The position numbers were made by a program, and so were the translations under genes. From DATKRB01 sp036501425 (GTDB lineage: Bacteria; Actinomycetota; Acidimicrobiia; Acidimicrobiales; RAAP-2), in contig DASYAI010000084.1 in assembly GCA_036501425.1 (NCBI GenBank), forward strand, positions 1-36,040: a DNA stretch of 36,040 bases, written 5' to 3'. This document shows, in pieces, positions 1 through 7,912 of this stretch (within the stretch, counting starts at the first letter, position 1; the number at the start of each line of letters is the position of its first letter). The notes under the pieces are model-generated. The model did not search any database. It saw only the letters and a program-made list of their open reading frames with translations, and was not told where the DNA came from.

Positions 1-2
1 CC

Positions 3-566
3 CTCCACGTCGAGCAGGCCCGGGCAGCCGGAGTGCTGCACGCCGAGGTGGGGGATGCCCGGGCCTTGCCCTTCGACGATGACCTTGCCGGTGTCGTGCT
101 CCTCCTGGGTCCGCTCTACCACCTGCCGGCCGCCGCCGACCGGAGCCGGGCATTGGGGGAAGCCGCCCGGGTCCTTCGACCAGGTGGGCGCATCCTTGCC
201 GCCGCTATCTCCAGGTTCGCCTCCACCGTCGACGGGATCAGCCGTGACTTCCTGACTGACGCCGAGTTCGAGCACATCGTCGAGCGGGACGTCGCCGACG
301 GGCGCCACCTCAATCCGACCCACCGACCTGGTTGGTTCACGACGGCGTACTTCCACCGACCCGACGAGCTGCGGGCGGAGCTGGAGGCCGCCGGGTTCGA
401 GGTCGAGTCGCTGATCACCGTCGAGGGTCCGGGATCGTTCGCCGGTGCCGCCTGGTTGGAGGACGAAGACCGGCGGGCGACCCTCCTGCGGGCCATCCGC
501 CGGGTCGAGACCGAGCCGAGCCTCCTCGGCATCTCGTCGCACGTCATGGCTGTCGGACGGACGTGA
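3..566 (+). CDS. Class I SAM-dependent methyltransferase, C-terminal part (5' end outside window)
   Basis: The frame is open from the window edge, so the SAM-binding glycine loop lies upstream and only about 187 residues are visible. Seen: an acidic strand followed by a GDARALPF segment (motif II/III region), then LLLGPLYHL, the usual post-motif in small-molecule methyltransferases, then ARVLRPGGRIL, the strand-turn typical of UbiE/Methyltransf_11-type enzymes. The C-terminal half (YFHRPDELRAELEAAGFEV) is the common family ending with a substrate lid. Inferred role: SAM-dependent methylation of a small molecule; substrate unknown. Its stop overlaps a GTG of the next, broken gene by four bases (GTGA), so the two were probably once translationally coupled. 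An internal ATG at 33 is not needed, because homology-like sequence continues upstream of it. Confidence 0.85.
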   Translation, partial: LHVEQARAAGVLHAEVGDARALPFDDDLAGVVLLLGPLYHLPAAADRSRALGEAARVLRPGGRILAAAISRFASTVDGISRDFLTDAEFEHIVERDVADGRHLNPTHRPGWFTTAYFHRPDELRAELEAAGFEVESLITVEGPGSFAGAAWLEDEDRRATLLRAIRRVETEPSLLGISSHVMAVGRT

Positions 567-1000
567 TCCTCGATATGGCAAACGACGAGCGAGTGGCCAT
601 CACGCCCGCCGGACTGGATCGGATGATGTCGGCGGCGTGGCCGACCTTGGAGGAGGTCGCCGTCGAAGGGTGGTCAGCCCGGTTCGCCCATGGGGTGACG
701 CTGCGAGCCAACTCGGTGCTCCCCCTGGCACCTCCCGAAGACCTCCGTTCGGCCATCGAGCGGGTCGAGTCCCTCTACCTCGAACGGTCGCTCAGACCGG
801 CCTTCCAAATTGGTCCAGCTGCCCAGCCACCGGCGCTCGAAGACGTACTCAGTGGGCACGGATGAACCGAGGTGAACCGCACCCTGGTTGCCAGCAACGC
901 GTGGCTGCAAGTCCTGGGGGAGAATCATGGCGCCATCGCCTTGTACGAGCAGGTGGGATTTTCGCCGACGTCCAGCTATCACTATCGGGTCAGGATGTGA
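563..1000 (+). pseudogene. GNAT N-acetyltransferase remnant, centre deleted
   Basis: Two blocks in one reading frame are separated by a TGA at 863-865. Block 1 (GTG 563 or ATG 575 to 865) carries the N-terminal signature of a two-part actinobacterial GNAT family: an AWP segment, a GWSARFAHG strand, RANSVLPL, then RVESLYLERSLRPAFQI. Block 2 (866-1000) carries the C-terminal signature AWLQVLGENHGAIALYEQVGF followed by YHYRV. Roughly 100 residues normally between these blocks are absent, including the acetyl-CoA loop (Q/R-x-x-G-x-G/A). The gene has therefore suffered an internal deletion plus a stop, and cannot make an active acetyltransferase. Assembly error alone would not explain the missing core. 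Confidence 0.8.
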
Positions 1001-1009
1001 CGGGAGGGT

Positions 1010-1027
1010 GTGACCTAAAGTCACCCT
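1010..1027 (+). promoter_or_regulatory. Possible leaderless promoter / short inverted repeat before P-loop gene
   Basis: GTGAC-ctaaa-GTCAC is a 5-bp inverted repeat (1010-1024). TAAAGT (1016-1021) inside it resembles a -10 box lying seven bases before the GTG at 1028. There is no Shine-Dalgarno sequence, which fits the leaderless transcripts common in Actinobacteria. No convincing -35 is seen. Confidence 0.25.
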
Positions 1028-1597
1028 GTGGCGACGATCTACCTGCTGCTGGGCTTCCCGGGCACGGGGAAGTACACCGTGGCGGTAGAGGTAGCGCGCC
1101 AACTGGAAGGCGACGGCCATCCCGTCCGGCTCATCGACAACCACACGGTTGCTGACGTGCTCTTCCCTTTGGCTCCGCAGGCCGACGGCAGGAGCCCGCT
1201 CCCGAGCGAGCTGATCGATCGGGTTCGAGACATCAACGAGGTCGTGCTTCGGACGATCGAGCAGCTTTCCCCGACGGAGTGGTCGTTCGTGTTTACTCAC
1301 CATTTGGTCGAGTCGACCACGAACCGCGAGTACGTCGCCCGGCTCGAGGCGCTCGCTGCTCAGCGGCATGCCCGATTCGTTCCGGTCATCCTTTCCTGTG
1401 ATCACGGCGAGCTCCTGCGTCGGGTGGTCCAGCCCGAGCGACGGGGCCGGAAGCTGGTCGACCCGTCTCGTGCCCAGGAGATCATTGACGAGGGGATGCT
1501 GCGACCGGTGTCACGGGATGCTCTCGCCCTCGACATCACCTCGCTGTCGCCCGTGGAGGCTGCCCGAGCGATTATCGACCAACGCTCCTCAACATGA
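1028..1597 (+). CDS. P-loop NTPase, nucleoside/shikimate-kinase-like
   Basis: The 189-residue protein begins with a hydrophobic strand and a Walker A loop GFPGTGKYT (residues about 9-17), as in AAA_33/zeta-toxin-like and adenylate-kinase-type small-molecule kinases. The RLIDNH strand near residue 45 could be the substrate site, and FTHHLV and FVPVILSCD are core strands. The basic stretch QPERRGRKLVDP (about 135-146) looks like the lid region that brings arginines to ATP. Inferred: phosphorylation of an unknown small substrate in the cytoplasm. Start: GTG at 1028 without SD; an in-frame alternative is not needed because the Walker strand starts directly after it. It stands alone, between a pseudogene and a methyltransferase. 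Confidence 0.7.
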   Translation: MATIYLLLGFPGTGKYTVAVEVARQLEGDGHPVRLIDNHTVADVLFPLAPQADGRSPLPSELIDRVRDINEVVLRTIEQLSPTEWSFVFTHHLVESTTNREYVARLEALAAQRHARFVPVILSCDHGELLRRVVQPERRGRKLVDPSRAQEIIDEGMLRPVSRDALALDITSLSPVEAARAIIDQRSST

Positions 1598-1665
1598 CGC
1601 CTCCCGGCGATCAGGTAGGTACGAGCTTGACTCGGTAATCTCGTTGCTTGAAGGAGGCGCGCGTG

Positions 1666-2958
1666 ATGGCTACCGGACAGACTCGTAGCGAGGCGCTCCG
1701 ACACGAGATGGTCGTTGGCCTAGAGGCCCGTCGGGCAATCAGCAGCTCCGAAGTCCGGCGTGCCTTCCTGGGCGTACACCGAGAGGTCTTCGTCCCCGAC
1801 ACCGCCGACAGGTTCGGGCTTGCGGCCGTCTACGACCCTGACGCCGCCCTACCAGTGGCGGTGGACTCGCAAGGGACTCCCATCAGCTCGTCTTCGGCTC
1901 CCGGGGTCATGGCCCCGATGTTGGAAGCGCTACGTGTGCTGCCCGGGCACCGAGTGCTGGAGATCGGGAGCGGCAGTGGGTACAACTCGGCCCTGCTGAC
2001 CACGCTTGTCGGCCCGACCGGATTCGTGGCCTCAGTGGAGATCGACGACGGGCTGGCCCGTTCGGCTCGTGCGAAGCTCGTGGCCGAGGGCTACCACGTC
2101 GGGGTGGAGGTGGGGGATGGCCGACTCGGGCTGCCCTCGCAGGCCCCGTTCGATCGCATCGTCGTCACCGCCAGTTCGGATTTCGTGCCCGAGGCGTGGC
2201 GGAACCAGCTTGTCGAAGGTGGCCTGGTCGAGGTGCCACTGCGGCTGGGACCCGGTTCCTCCCGCCAGGCGGTCGTCACTCTTCGACGAGACGGCCCGGC
2301 GCTTCGCTCCACCCACGTTCTGCCGGGATTCTTCATGGGACTCCGTGAAGCGAGTGCCGGCGAGCCGGTGGTGCCTACCGACCCATCGCTCACGGCTAGC
2401 GCGACGGGGCCGCACGTAAGGGTGCTCGCAGCCCTGTACGGCGAGCCCCTCTCTGCCCTCTCAGAGGCCGAACGCCGTCATCTTCTCGCACTGCTCCTCG
2501 GACCGAGCCGCCTAATCCTCTCGCTCGATCCCAGGGACGTCCGTGACTTGGGCATGTACCTCATGGTTGGCGAGCAGCCCGGAATCGCGTCGTGCCGGTT
2601 CGATAGCCGCTTCGGCACGGCCATCGTTGGCGAGCAGGGCACCGGCGCCGTGGCCGTCACTGGAGGGACCGACGGCGTCGGGGTCGTTGAGGGGTGGGGA
2701 GATGCATCGGCCGAGGAGACGCTCAAGGGCGCAATGGACGAGTGGATCGACTTTGGGCGGCCATCACTGAGCGATCTGATGGTGAGCGTCACGTACGAAC
2801 AGGCAGCGTTGGCACCGGCGTGGCGGACGATCATGTGCCAACAAGGGGTCGTCCAGCTCCGCTGGGCACATCATGCGGCGGGTGCAGAGCACCGGGATTG
2901 GCCGTCGGCCCATGTGGCTCCCCGTCTCGCCGGCGCCTCAGGATCAGACCCTCCGTAG
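1666..2958 (+). CDS. PCMT-like methyltransferase (FxLD-type, two-domain)
   Basis: A 430-residue protein whose first 220 residues match protein-L-isoaspartate O-methyltransferases. Seen: an N-terminal helical part with VHREVFVP, a Ser-rich loop ISSSSAPGVMAPMLEAL where PCMT has its Ser/Thr active-site motif, SAM motif I VLEIGSGSGYNSALL, and a PFDRIVVTAS strand. The 200-residue C-terminal extension (with GEQPGIASCRFDS and the region DEWIDFGRPSLSDL) resembles the one in PCMT homologues of FxLD RiPP clusters. Such enzymes methylate Asp or isoAsp in peptides or proteins. No FxLD precursor peptide or lanthipeptide synthetase is visible nearby, so a stand-alone repair or modification role is equally possible. 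Start: ATG 1666 (or GTG 1663) preceded by a perfect AAGGAGG at 1651-1657; a TTG at 1648 lies before this SD and is rejected. Confidence 0.8.
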   Translation: MATGQTRSEALRHEMVVGLEARRAISSSEVRRAFLGVHREVFVPDTADRFGLAAVYDPDAALPVAVDSQGTPISSSSAPGVMAPMLEALRVLPGHRVLEIGSGSGYNSALLTTLVGPTGFVASVEIDDGLARSARAKLVAEGYHVGVEVGDGRLGLPSQAPFDRIVVTASSDFVPEAWRNQLVEGGLVEVPLRLGPGSSRQAVVTLRRDGPALRSTHVLPGFFMGLREASAGEPVVPTDPSLTASATGPHVRVLAALYGEPLSALSEAERRHLLALLLGPSRLILSLDPRDVRDLGMYLMVGEQPGIASCRFDSRFGTAIVGEQGTGAVAVTGGTDGVGVVEGWGDASAEETLKGAMDEWIDFGRPSLSDLMVSVTYEQAALAPAWRTIMCQQGVVQLRWAHHAAGAEHRDWPSAHVAPRLAGASGSDPP

Positions 2959-3086
2959 AGAGAGGATGCGCCTCCGATCTCCAAGATCCAGGGTACGTCC
3001 GAGAGCCTGATGGCGCTGTCGCAGGCCAATGATGGTTCCTCCATCACAAATTGACATCAGCCCTTCGGCGCAGCTCCTGACGAGTT

Positions 3087-3500
3087 TCACGCCGAGATGG
3101 ATGGAAGATGGATCAATCCCGCTGCAGTCGGTCGAAAGCCACAGCCGACGATGTAGAAGGGAGCGAGGTGCTCCTCGAAGTCGACGTGCAGCCACTCGCA
3201 ACCCGCAGCCTTGGCCTGGGCGCTTGCCGTACGCACCAGTTCGATGCCGATCCCTTGGCGCTGATGGGTCCTGGACACCTTGGTGTCCAGGAGAAAGGCA
3301 TGGACGCCGCCGTCCCATGCCACGTTGACGAACCCGATTAGTCCACCATCGTCCAGTCGGGCGCTTACCCATCCGAGACTGTGCGGACGAACCTGGTCCC
3401 ACCAGCCGGGCACCGGATCTCCACCGTGCGACGCGACGAGGTCGATCATCTCGTCGTCCGATAGGGGGAGCCTCCAGCCGTAGGCGATGTAGCCGACCAT
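3087..3500 (-). CDS. GNAT family N-acetyltransferase
   Basis: A 137-residue single-domain GNAT protein of normal length. Seen: GFVNVAWDGGVHAFLLDTKV as the beta4 region, then VSRTHQRQGIGIELV (residues about 75-89), which holds the acetyl-CoA pyrophosphate loop R-Q-G-I-G, and LHVDFEEHLAPFYIVGCGF near the end, the usual strand-helix pair before the final FY...GF motif. It transfers an acetyl group from acetyl-CoA to an amine; the acceptor is unknown. ATG at 3500 is the only good start. The protein is convergent with the PCMT-like gene (128-bp gap, nothing visible in it). Unlike the GNAT remnant at 563-1000, this copy keeps all core elements and looks functional. Confidence 0.85.
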   Translation of the reverse strand: MVGYIAYGWRLPLSDDEMIDLVASHGGDPVPGWWDQVRPHSLGWVSARLDDGGLIGFVNVAWDGGVHAFLLDTKVSRTHQRQGIGIELVRTASAQAKAAGCEWLHVDFEEHLAPFYIVGCGFRPTAAGLIHLPSISA

Positions 3501-3739
3501 GATCAGGACCCTTCGACGGGGGCTTCCACCGGACCTAACAAATGGTCCGTGGCGGCGTGCCAGGCCGGATGTTAGACGTGACGGAGGTCAGGGACCGCCC
3601 GTTGCTTGTGCAGGCTCCGGGCCGCTCCTCCTGTAGATTCGTCGATCTCGGCGCTGGCCAGCTAGATCTCGAGGGCCCGGAGGCTTTGGGCGACGCGCCG
3701 CATCAGATCGTGGTGAGGAATGCCCCGGAAGGGGAGTCC

Positions 3740-4224
3740 ATGAAGGATGATCAGGAGACCGGCTTCCCTGGGGGGAACCACGATGAACGAGAGCTTCTGC
3801 TGAGCTGGCTGGCGTACCTTCGAGGGGCGGTCCTTCGAAATGTCGATGGGCTGAGTGATGAGGAGGCTCGCTGGAGGCCCCATGGATCCTTGCTATCGCT
3901 CCTCGGGATCGTCAACCATTTGACGCACGTTGAATGGCGGTGGATCGACGGCAGAATGCTCGGTAAAGAGGTTTCTCGGGACGAAGATGAGTTCCGTGCC
4001 CGGTCCTGAGCTACGGGTCAGCGAGGCAATCGACATCTACCGGGGACGTGCAGCCACAACGGAGGCTGTCGTCAGGGGAATGTCGTCCCTCCACGAGCCG
4101 TGCCAAAGGGAGGACGGCACCGACCTGCGCTGGGTCCTGCTGCACCTCATCAACGAGACGGCCCGGCATGCGGGCCATGCTGACTCCACCCGAGAGCTCC
4201 TCGAATGGGGCGACCGGCGAATAA
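3740..4224 (+). pseudogene. DinB/DUF664 family protein, frameshifted
   Basis: Frame 1 (ATG 3740, preceded by GGAAGGGGAG) gives ERELLLSWLAYLRGAVLR, then LLGIVNHLTHVEWRWIDG, and stops at 4009. The C-terminal half continues in another frame: ELRVSEAIDIYRGR, then LRWVLLHLINETARHAGHADSTRELLEW. Together these make a normal DUF664/DinB four-helix protein whose metal-binding histidines lie in the NHLTHVEW and ETARHAGHAD helices. One extra base (or two missing) between about 3985 and 4010 breaks it. A second small shift in the G run at 4207-4210 would restore a plausible family-like ending (ATGE, stop 4222-4224); this second shift is tentative. DinB proteins of this type are thiol-dependent transferases or metalloenzymes of unknown substrate. 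A homopolymer sequencing error is possible at the second site. Confidence 0.75.
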
Positions 4225-4583
4225 CGAGCAGGTGGCGGGCGGAAATCGGCCCGAGGAATCGAACCGGTCCAAGTGCACTGCGAAAGGTCTTCGAGGAGCA
4301 GCAAGGGGGAATCGTCATTCCAACCGGGCATCCGGGGCATGAAAGACGTTGCGTCCGTCGGCCAGCTCTAGTTTCCTCCTCAAGGCCGGCGTGTATCCGC
4401 CTGGTACGGCGTGTGCACCGACGACGACGGACCCAAGCAGGGCGCTCGCCAAGCCGGCGAGGCCGGGCCGCAGATCCATCTGGACCAGTCATGGGTGGAC
4501 TAGCTGCCCGCCTCGACCGCCGAGCAGGATATCTCTGAGGACGGTTCCGGCCAGGCCGAGATTGGTCCTTTAGGCTGCGGTTC
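4225..4583 (+). other. No intact gene; possible decayed sequence
   Basis: A 359-bp stretch between the DinB remnant and the glycosyltransferase. No frame shows sustained coding character. A short open segment about 4398-4502 (WYGVCTDDDGPKQGARQAGE, then QIHLDQSWVD and stop) looks protein-like and could be the tail of a lost gene, but no family is recognised. The base composition is more mixed than in the genes downstream. Confidence 0.4.
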
Positions 4584-5744
4584 GTGAGGGTGCTGGCCGC
4601 GTGTTCTCTTGGTGGTGTCGGGCACTTGCACCCGCTCCTCCCGTGTTTGGGTGCCGCTCAGCGCCGCGGAGACGAAGTCGTGGTCATCGCACCGCCGTCG
4701 CTGGCCGAGGCCGTCGAACAAGCCGGGTATCTCTTCGTAGCGGGACACGAACCACCCGAGGAGCAGGTGGCGCCGATCCGGGAGCGCCTTCCGGTCGTCT
4801 CCCGTGCTACGGCGTCGGTGCTGGCGAATCGGGTGCTTTTCGGCCAGTTGGCCACCAGCTCCATGCTCCCGGCGATGGACCGGCTCTTGAGGGACTTCGA
4901 ACCGGACCTGGTCCTCCGGGACCCTTGCGAGTATGCCTCGGCCGTCTGCGCTCGGCGGCGGCCAGTACGCACCGCACAGGTGGGCATCGGGCTCGCCGAG
5001 GTGGAGTGGGGATCCATCGACGTCGCCGGTCCTGCGCTGGAAGATCATCGCCCGGGTCTGGTCGGGGAGCTGCGGGCCTCGACCTACCTCACCCGGTTCC
5101 CCGCCTCGCTCGATCCCTCTCCCTTCGCCGACACCCTCCGGTATGCCGAGCATGCGCCCGTCCCCGGTGCCGCCCTTCTCGACTGGTGGGGAACGTCCGC
5201 TCTGCCGCTGGTGTACGTGAGCTTCGGCACGGTGTTGGGTCACATGTCCCTCGCCACGGAGGCCTACCGGACCGTGCTGGCGGCGGTGGCCGGGATCGAG
5301 GCCCGGGTCCTGCTCACGGTGGGTCGCCACTTCGACCGGACCCTGCTCGGCCACCTCCCCGACAACGTCCACGTCGAGCCCTGGGTCGACCAGGCCGACG
5401 TGCTGTCCGAGGCGGAACTGGTGGTGTGCCATGGCGGCTCGGGCACGACCTTTGGCTCATTGGCGGCGGGGGTACCGGTGGTGATCGTGCCGTTGTTCGC
5501 CGATCAGCTCGCGAACGCACTGCGGCTGACCGAGGCGGGCGCAGGCCTGGCCCTCGACCCCGGGATCGAGGGCGACGATCGTCGACGCCCACTCAGCCGA
5601 GGCGATGCCTCTCGCATCACGGAGGCGATCGAGACCGTCCGGTCCGACCCCTCCTATCGAGCGGCGGCAGGTCGCCTTGCCAGCGAGATGGCGGCCGCTC
5701 CGAGTCCAGAGGAGATCCTCGACCAGCTGATGACGGACCGTTGA
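4584..5744 (+). CDS. Family 1 glycosyltransferase (MGT/UGT-like)
   Basis: A 386-residue GT-B enzyme of normal length. N-terminal Rossmann half: MRVLAACSLGGVGHLHPLLP, where the His of GHLHP corresponds to the usual catalytic base region of MGT enzymes (GHVxP). C-terminal donor half: LVYVSFGT (about 210-217), then VHVEPWVDQADVL, then the nucleotide-sugar signature CHGGSGTTFGSLAAGVPVVIVPLFADQLANA (about 285-315), where HGG-SGT and ADQ bind the UDP/TDP-sugar. It should transfer a sugar to a small lipophilic acceptor such as a macrolide, flavonoid or carotenoid-type molecule. Start GTG 4584 directly begins the first strand. It stands alone, convergent with the broken ABC permease, so its acceptor cannot be inferred from neighbours. 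Confidence 0.88.
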   Translation: MRVLAACSLGGVGHLHPLLPCLGAAQRRGDEVVVIAPPSLAEAVEQAGYLFVAGHEPPEEQVAPIRERLPVVSRATASVLANRVLFGQLATSSMLPAMDRLLRDFEPDLVLRDPCEYASAVCARRRPVRTAQVGIGLAEVEWGSIDVAGPALEDHRPGLVGELRASTYLTRFPASLDPSPFADTLRYAEHAPVPGAALLDWWGTSALPLVYVSFGTVLGHMSLATEAYRTVLAAVAGIEARVLLTVGRHFDRTLLGHLPDNVHVEPWVDQADVLSEAELVVCHGGSGTTFGSLAAGVPVVIVPLFADQLANALRLTEAGAGLALDPGIEGDDRRRPLSRGDASRITEAIETVRSDPSYRAAAGRLASEMAAAPSPEEILDQLMTDR

Positions 5745-5795
5745 TGTCCTACTCCCACGTGGGAGGATCAAGCAGCCCAATTGCGTCCGGCGCTT

Positions 5796-6482
5796 GGTGA
5801 GCGTCGAACGGACAGCGTTGAACATCGGAGTGATGGGCTGGTATTTGGCGAATGGTTGCAGCCAACCGGGCATTGAGGATGTCGTCACGTGGGTGCTCGA
5901 GGCGAAGGCGAGGACGAAGCCGATCATGGAGATGCCATTCGCTGCTTGCGCGTTGGCCGAGTAGAGGCCGATGACGATGAACGCGACCGTGCGGACGAGG
6001 CTGGAGAGCATGCACAGACCGAGGGCAGTCAGTCCATCGGCCACGCTGGCCGGCAGGCGGAACCCGAACCCGACAGCGGTGGTGAACGCGATCGACCAGA
6101 GGTTGGTGGAGAAATCGGCAAGGGCCCCTCCGGCGACGAGCGAGCTGCGGGCGATCGGGAGCGACAGCAGCCGGTCGGTGAACCCCTGGGCGTCGTCGTC
6201 GGCTACTCCGACGGCCGTAGCGCTGCCGGTGAACAACACGATCGTGGCCACGTATCCGGGGACGAGTTAGTCGACGTACCTGGTGGTGCCGGCGTGGAGA
6301 GCACCGCCGAGGACGAAGCGGAAGAAGAACAGGAACAGAGCGGACTGCACGATTCCCATGACGAACAGGCCACGGGTCCGGAAGTACTTGCGCAGCACCC
6401 GTCGGGCGATTTGCAGCACGCCGACTGGTGCAGCAGGCGGCCTGCTCGGCCTGGCGACGTGGATGACCGTGGTCTGGCTCAT
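5796..6482 (-). pseudogene. ABC-2 permease (DrrB-like), nonsense mutation and lost C-terminus
   Basis: Starts at ATG 6482, overlapping the stop of the ATPase remnant by four bases (ATGA), the normal drrA-drrB arrangement. Seen: an N-terminal cytoplasmic segment, a first membrane helix (VMGIVQSALFLFFFRFVLG), then TRYVD followed by an in-frame TAA (6269-6267). The same frame resumes with LVPGYVATIVLFTGSATAVGVADD, DRLLSLPIARSSLVAGGALAD, more membrane helices and MPGWLQPFAKYQPITPMFNAVRS. DrrB proteins have VDFLVPG or VDYLVPG here, so one base change made the stop. Homology ends near 5796; the last membrane helix is missing and unrelated sequence follows. The exporter is dead. Confidence 0.85.
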
Positions 6483-7321
6483 CGCAGATGCGGCTCCCTG
6501 GTGGTCGCGTCCGCGTCGGGCCTGGCGTGGTTGGCGGTGAGCATCAAGAACACCTCGTCGAGGGTTGGGTGGCGCAGGCTGATCTCATCGACCGGCACCT
6601 GGGCGTCGGCAAGAGCAGCGATCGCACCCGACAGCTCGTCGGTGCCGCCGCTGGCGCGAGACTGGACGCGCCCGCCGCTGCGGTCGATGAACGGCGGGCC
6701 GGCGGTGACCGATTCGAGGACCGAGGCGGCGCGGGTGAGCTGATCGATGTGGGGGACGGGCACCTCGATGAGGTCGCGCCCGATCCCGGCCTTCAGGTGC
6801 GAGACGGTGCCGCTTGCGATCGCCTTGCCGTGGTCGATGACGACGACCTGATCGGCCAGCTGATCCGCCTCCCCCAGATAATGGGTGGTGAGCACGATGT
6901 CGGTACCATCAGCCACTAGGCCACGCACGGCGTCCCACACGTCCGCGCGGCCGACGGGGTCAAGGCCGGTCGTGGGCTCGTCGAGGAGCAGCAGCCGAGG
7001 CGCACCGACCAGGCTGGCCCCGAGGTCGAGGCGCCGGCGCTGCCCGCCTGAATAGGCGCTCGTACGGCGGTCCGCGACTTCGCCGAGATCGAGCTTGTCG
7101 ATCACGGCCGTGGCGGCGACACGTGTCGCGGCGCGGTGGTGCCCGAACAGTCGAGCGACCATCTCGAGGTTCTCGCGGCCGGTCATCGTGGGCTCCACCG
7201 CGGCGTACTGTCCGGCTCGCCCGATCTCACGGCGCACCGCCGCCGCGTCCCTGGCGACGTCGATGCCGCGAACGCGAAGCTCACCCGAAGCGGGGGGTAG
7301 CAGCGTTGCGACGGTGCGAAC
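6479..7321 (-). pseudogene. ABC ATPase (DrrA-like) lacking Walker A, 5' truncated
   Basis: From 7321 downward the protein is a standard daunorubicin-type exporter ATPase: VRTVATLLPPASGELRVRG, RREIGRAGQYAAVEPTMTGRENL (Q-loop region), SAYSGGQRRRLDLGASLV (ABC signature), LLLLDEPTTGLDP (Walker B and D-loop), LTTHYLGEADQL (H-loop) and the DrrA-type C-terminal LRHPTLDEVF. The first about 45 residues, including the Walker A GPNGAGKTT that directly precedes the VR-x-LATLL segment in relatives, are absent. The frame can be extended to 7384, but that part is antisense to the MarR remnant and not ATPase-like. The break point coincides with the 5' truncation of the divergent MarR gene. Confidence 0.85.
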
Positions 7322-7725
7322 GAGGTCGCGCGCCTGCTCGGGATCAACGAGACCGACCTGCGCTGCCTCGACATCCTGCTCCAAGAACTGCCCGAGGCGG
7401 CGCCCGGCCTGCTCGCCACTCGGCTGGGACTCACCTCGGCACCCCGATGCTCGACCGGCTCGAACGGACCGGATTCATCATGCGATCGGCACACCCGACC
7501 GATCGCCGCAAGACGATCGTGTGCGCCACCTCCGAAGCCGCCCAGCAGGCACACGGGCTACTGGCGCCTCTCCTCGAGGACGCGACCCAACAGCTGCTGA
7601 GCGGCCACGCGGCCGAACAACTTCGGCTGATCACCGACTTCCTGAACCGCTCAGGCGAGCTACAGCAACGCCACGTCGAGCGTCTCCGAGCGATGCGAGC
7701 CACCCCGCCGACCTCACCCGGATAA
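7319..7725 (+). pseudogene. MarR family regulator remnant, 5' truncated and frameshifted
   Basis: From 7319 one frame reads NEVARLLGINETDLRCLDIL, then LLATRLGLTS, the first helices of a MarR winged-helix domain. At about 7438 the frame changes: LDRLERTGFIMRSAHPTDRRKTIV (recognition-helix end and wing, with the conserved DRR) follows from 7447, then a long C-terminal dimer helix region ending at 7725. Adding one G at about 7437 would join them as TSGTPMLDRL, still about three residues short of the family pattern, so a small deletion is likely. The N-terminal dimer helix (about 20-30 residues) and start codon are missing. In relatives such regulators sit divergent to drrAB-type exporters and repress them. 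Confidence 0.8.
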
Positions 7726-7738
7726 GGCAGTCTCAGAG

Positions 7739-7912
7739 CTATCGCGACGTGACGACCCGTTGGGGGAGGGGATCGGGGGCACGGACCCGCTTGGTGAGGG
7801 GGCTGACCTCGTCGAGCAGCGCAGCGTGGAGGTCGCAGGCGAGGACGTGGTGCTTCCTTCCCCTGGTCGACCGGACCACGCCGTGCCAGTGAACTGGTTC
7901 TCGGCAGCGCAT
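7739..7912 (-). CDS. Small putative zinc-binding protein
   Basis: A 57-residue frame from ATG 7912: RCREPVHWHGVV, then HHVLACDLHAALLDEVSPLTKRV. The pattern C-x(n)-H-x-H ... ACD-x-H resembles small actinobacterial proteins that hold one metal ion with a Cys pair and histidines. Codon use is GC-rich at third positions, which supports coding, but there is no clear SD sequence and the family is not recognised with certainty. It lies convergent to the MarR remnant in a decaying area, so it may itself be a fragment. Function unknown. Confidence 0.35.
   Translation of the reverse strand: MRCREPVHWHGVVRSTRGRKHHVLACDLHAALLDEVSPLTKRVRAPDPLPQRVVTSR

Noticed and set aside
1648..1665. TTG at 1648 as start of the PCMT-like gene
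   Set aside because: The AAGGAGG ribosome-binding site lies downstream of it (1651-1657) and points to 1663/1666.
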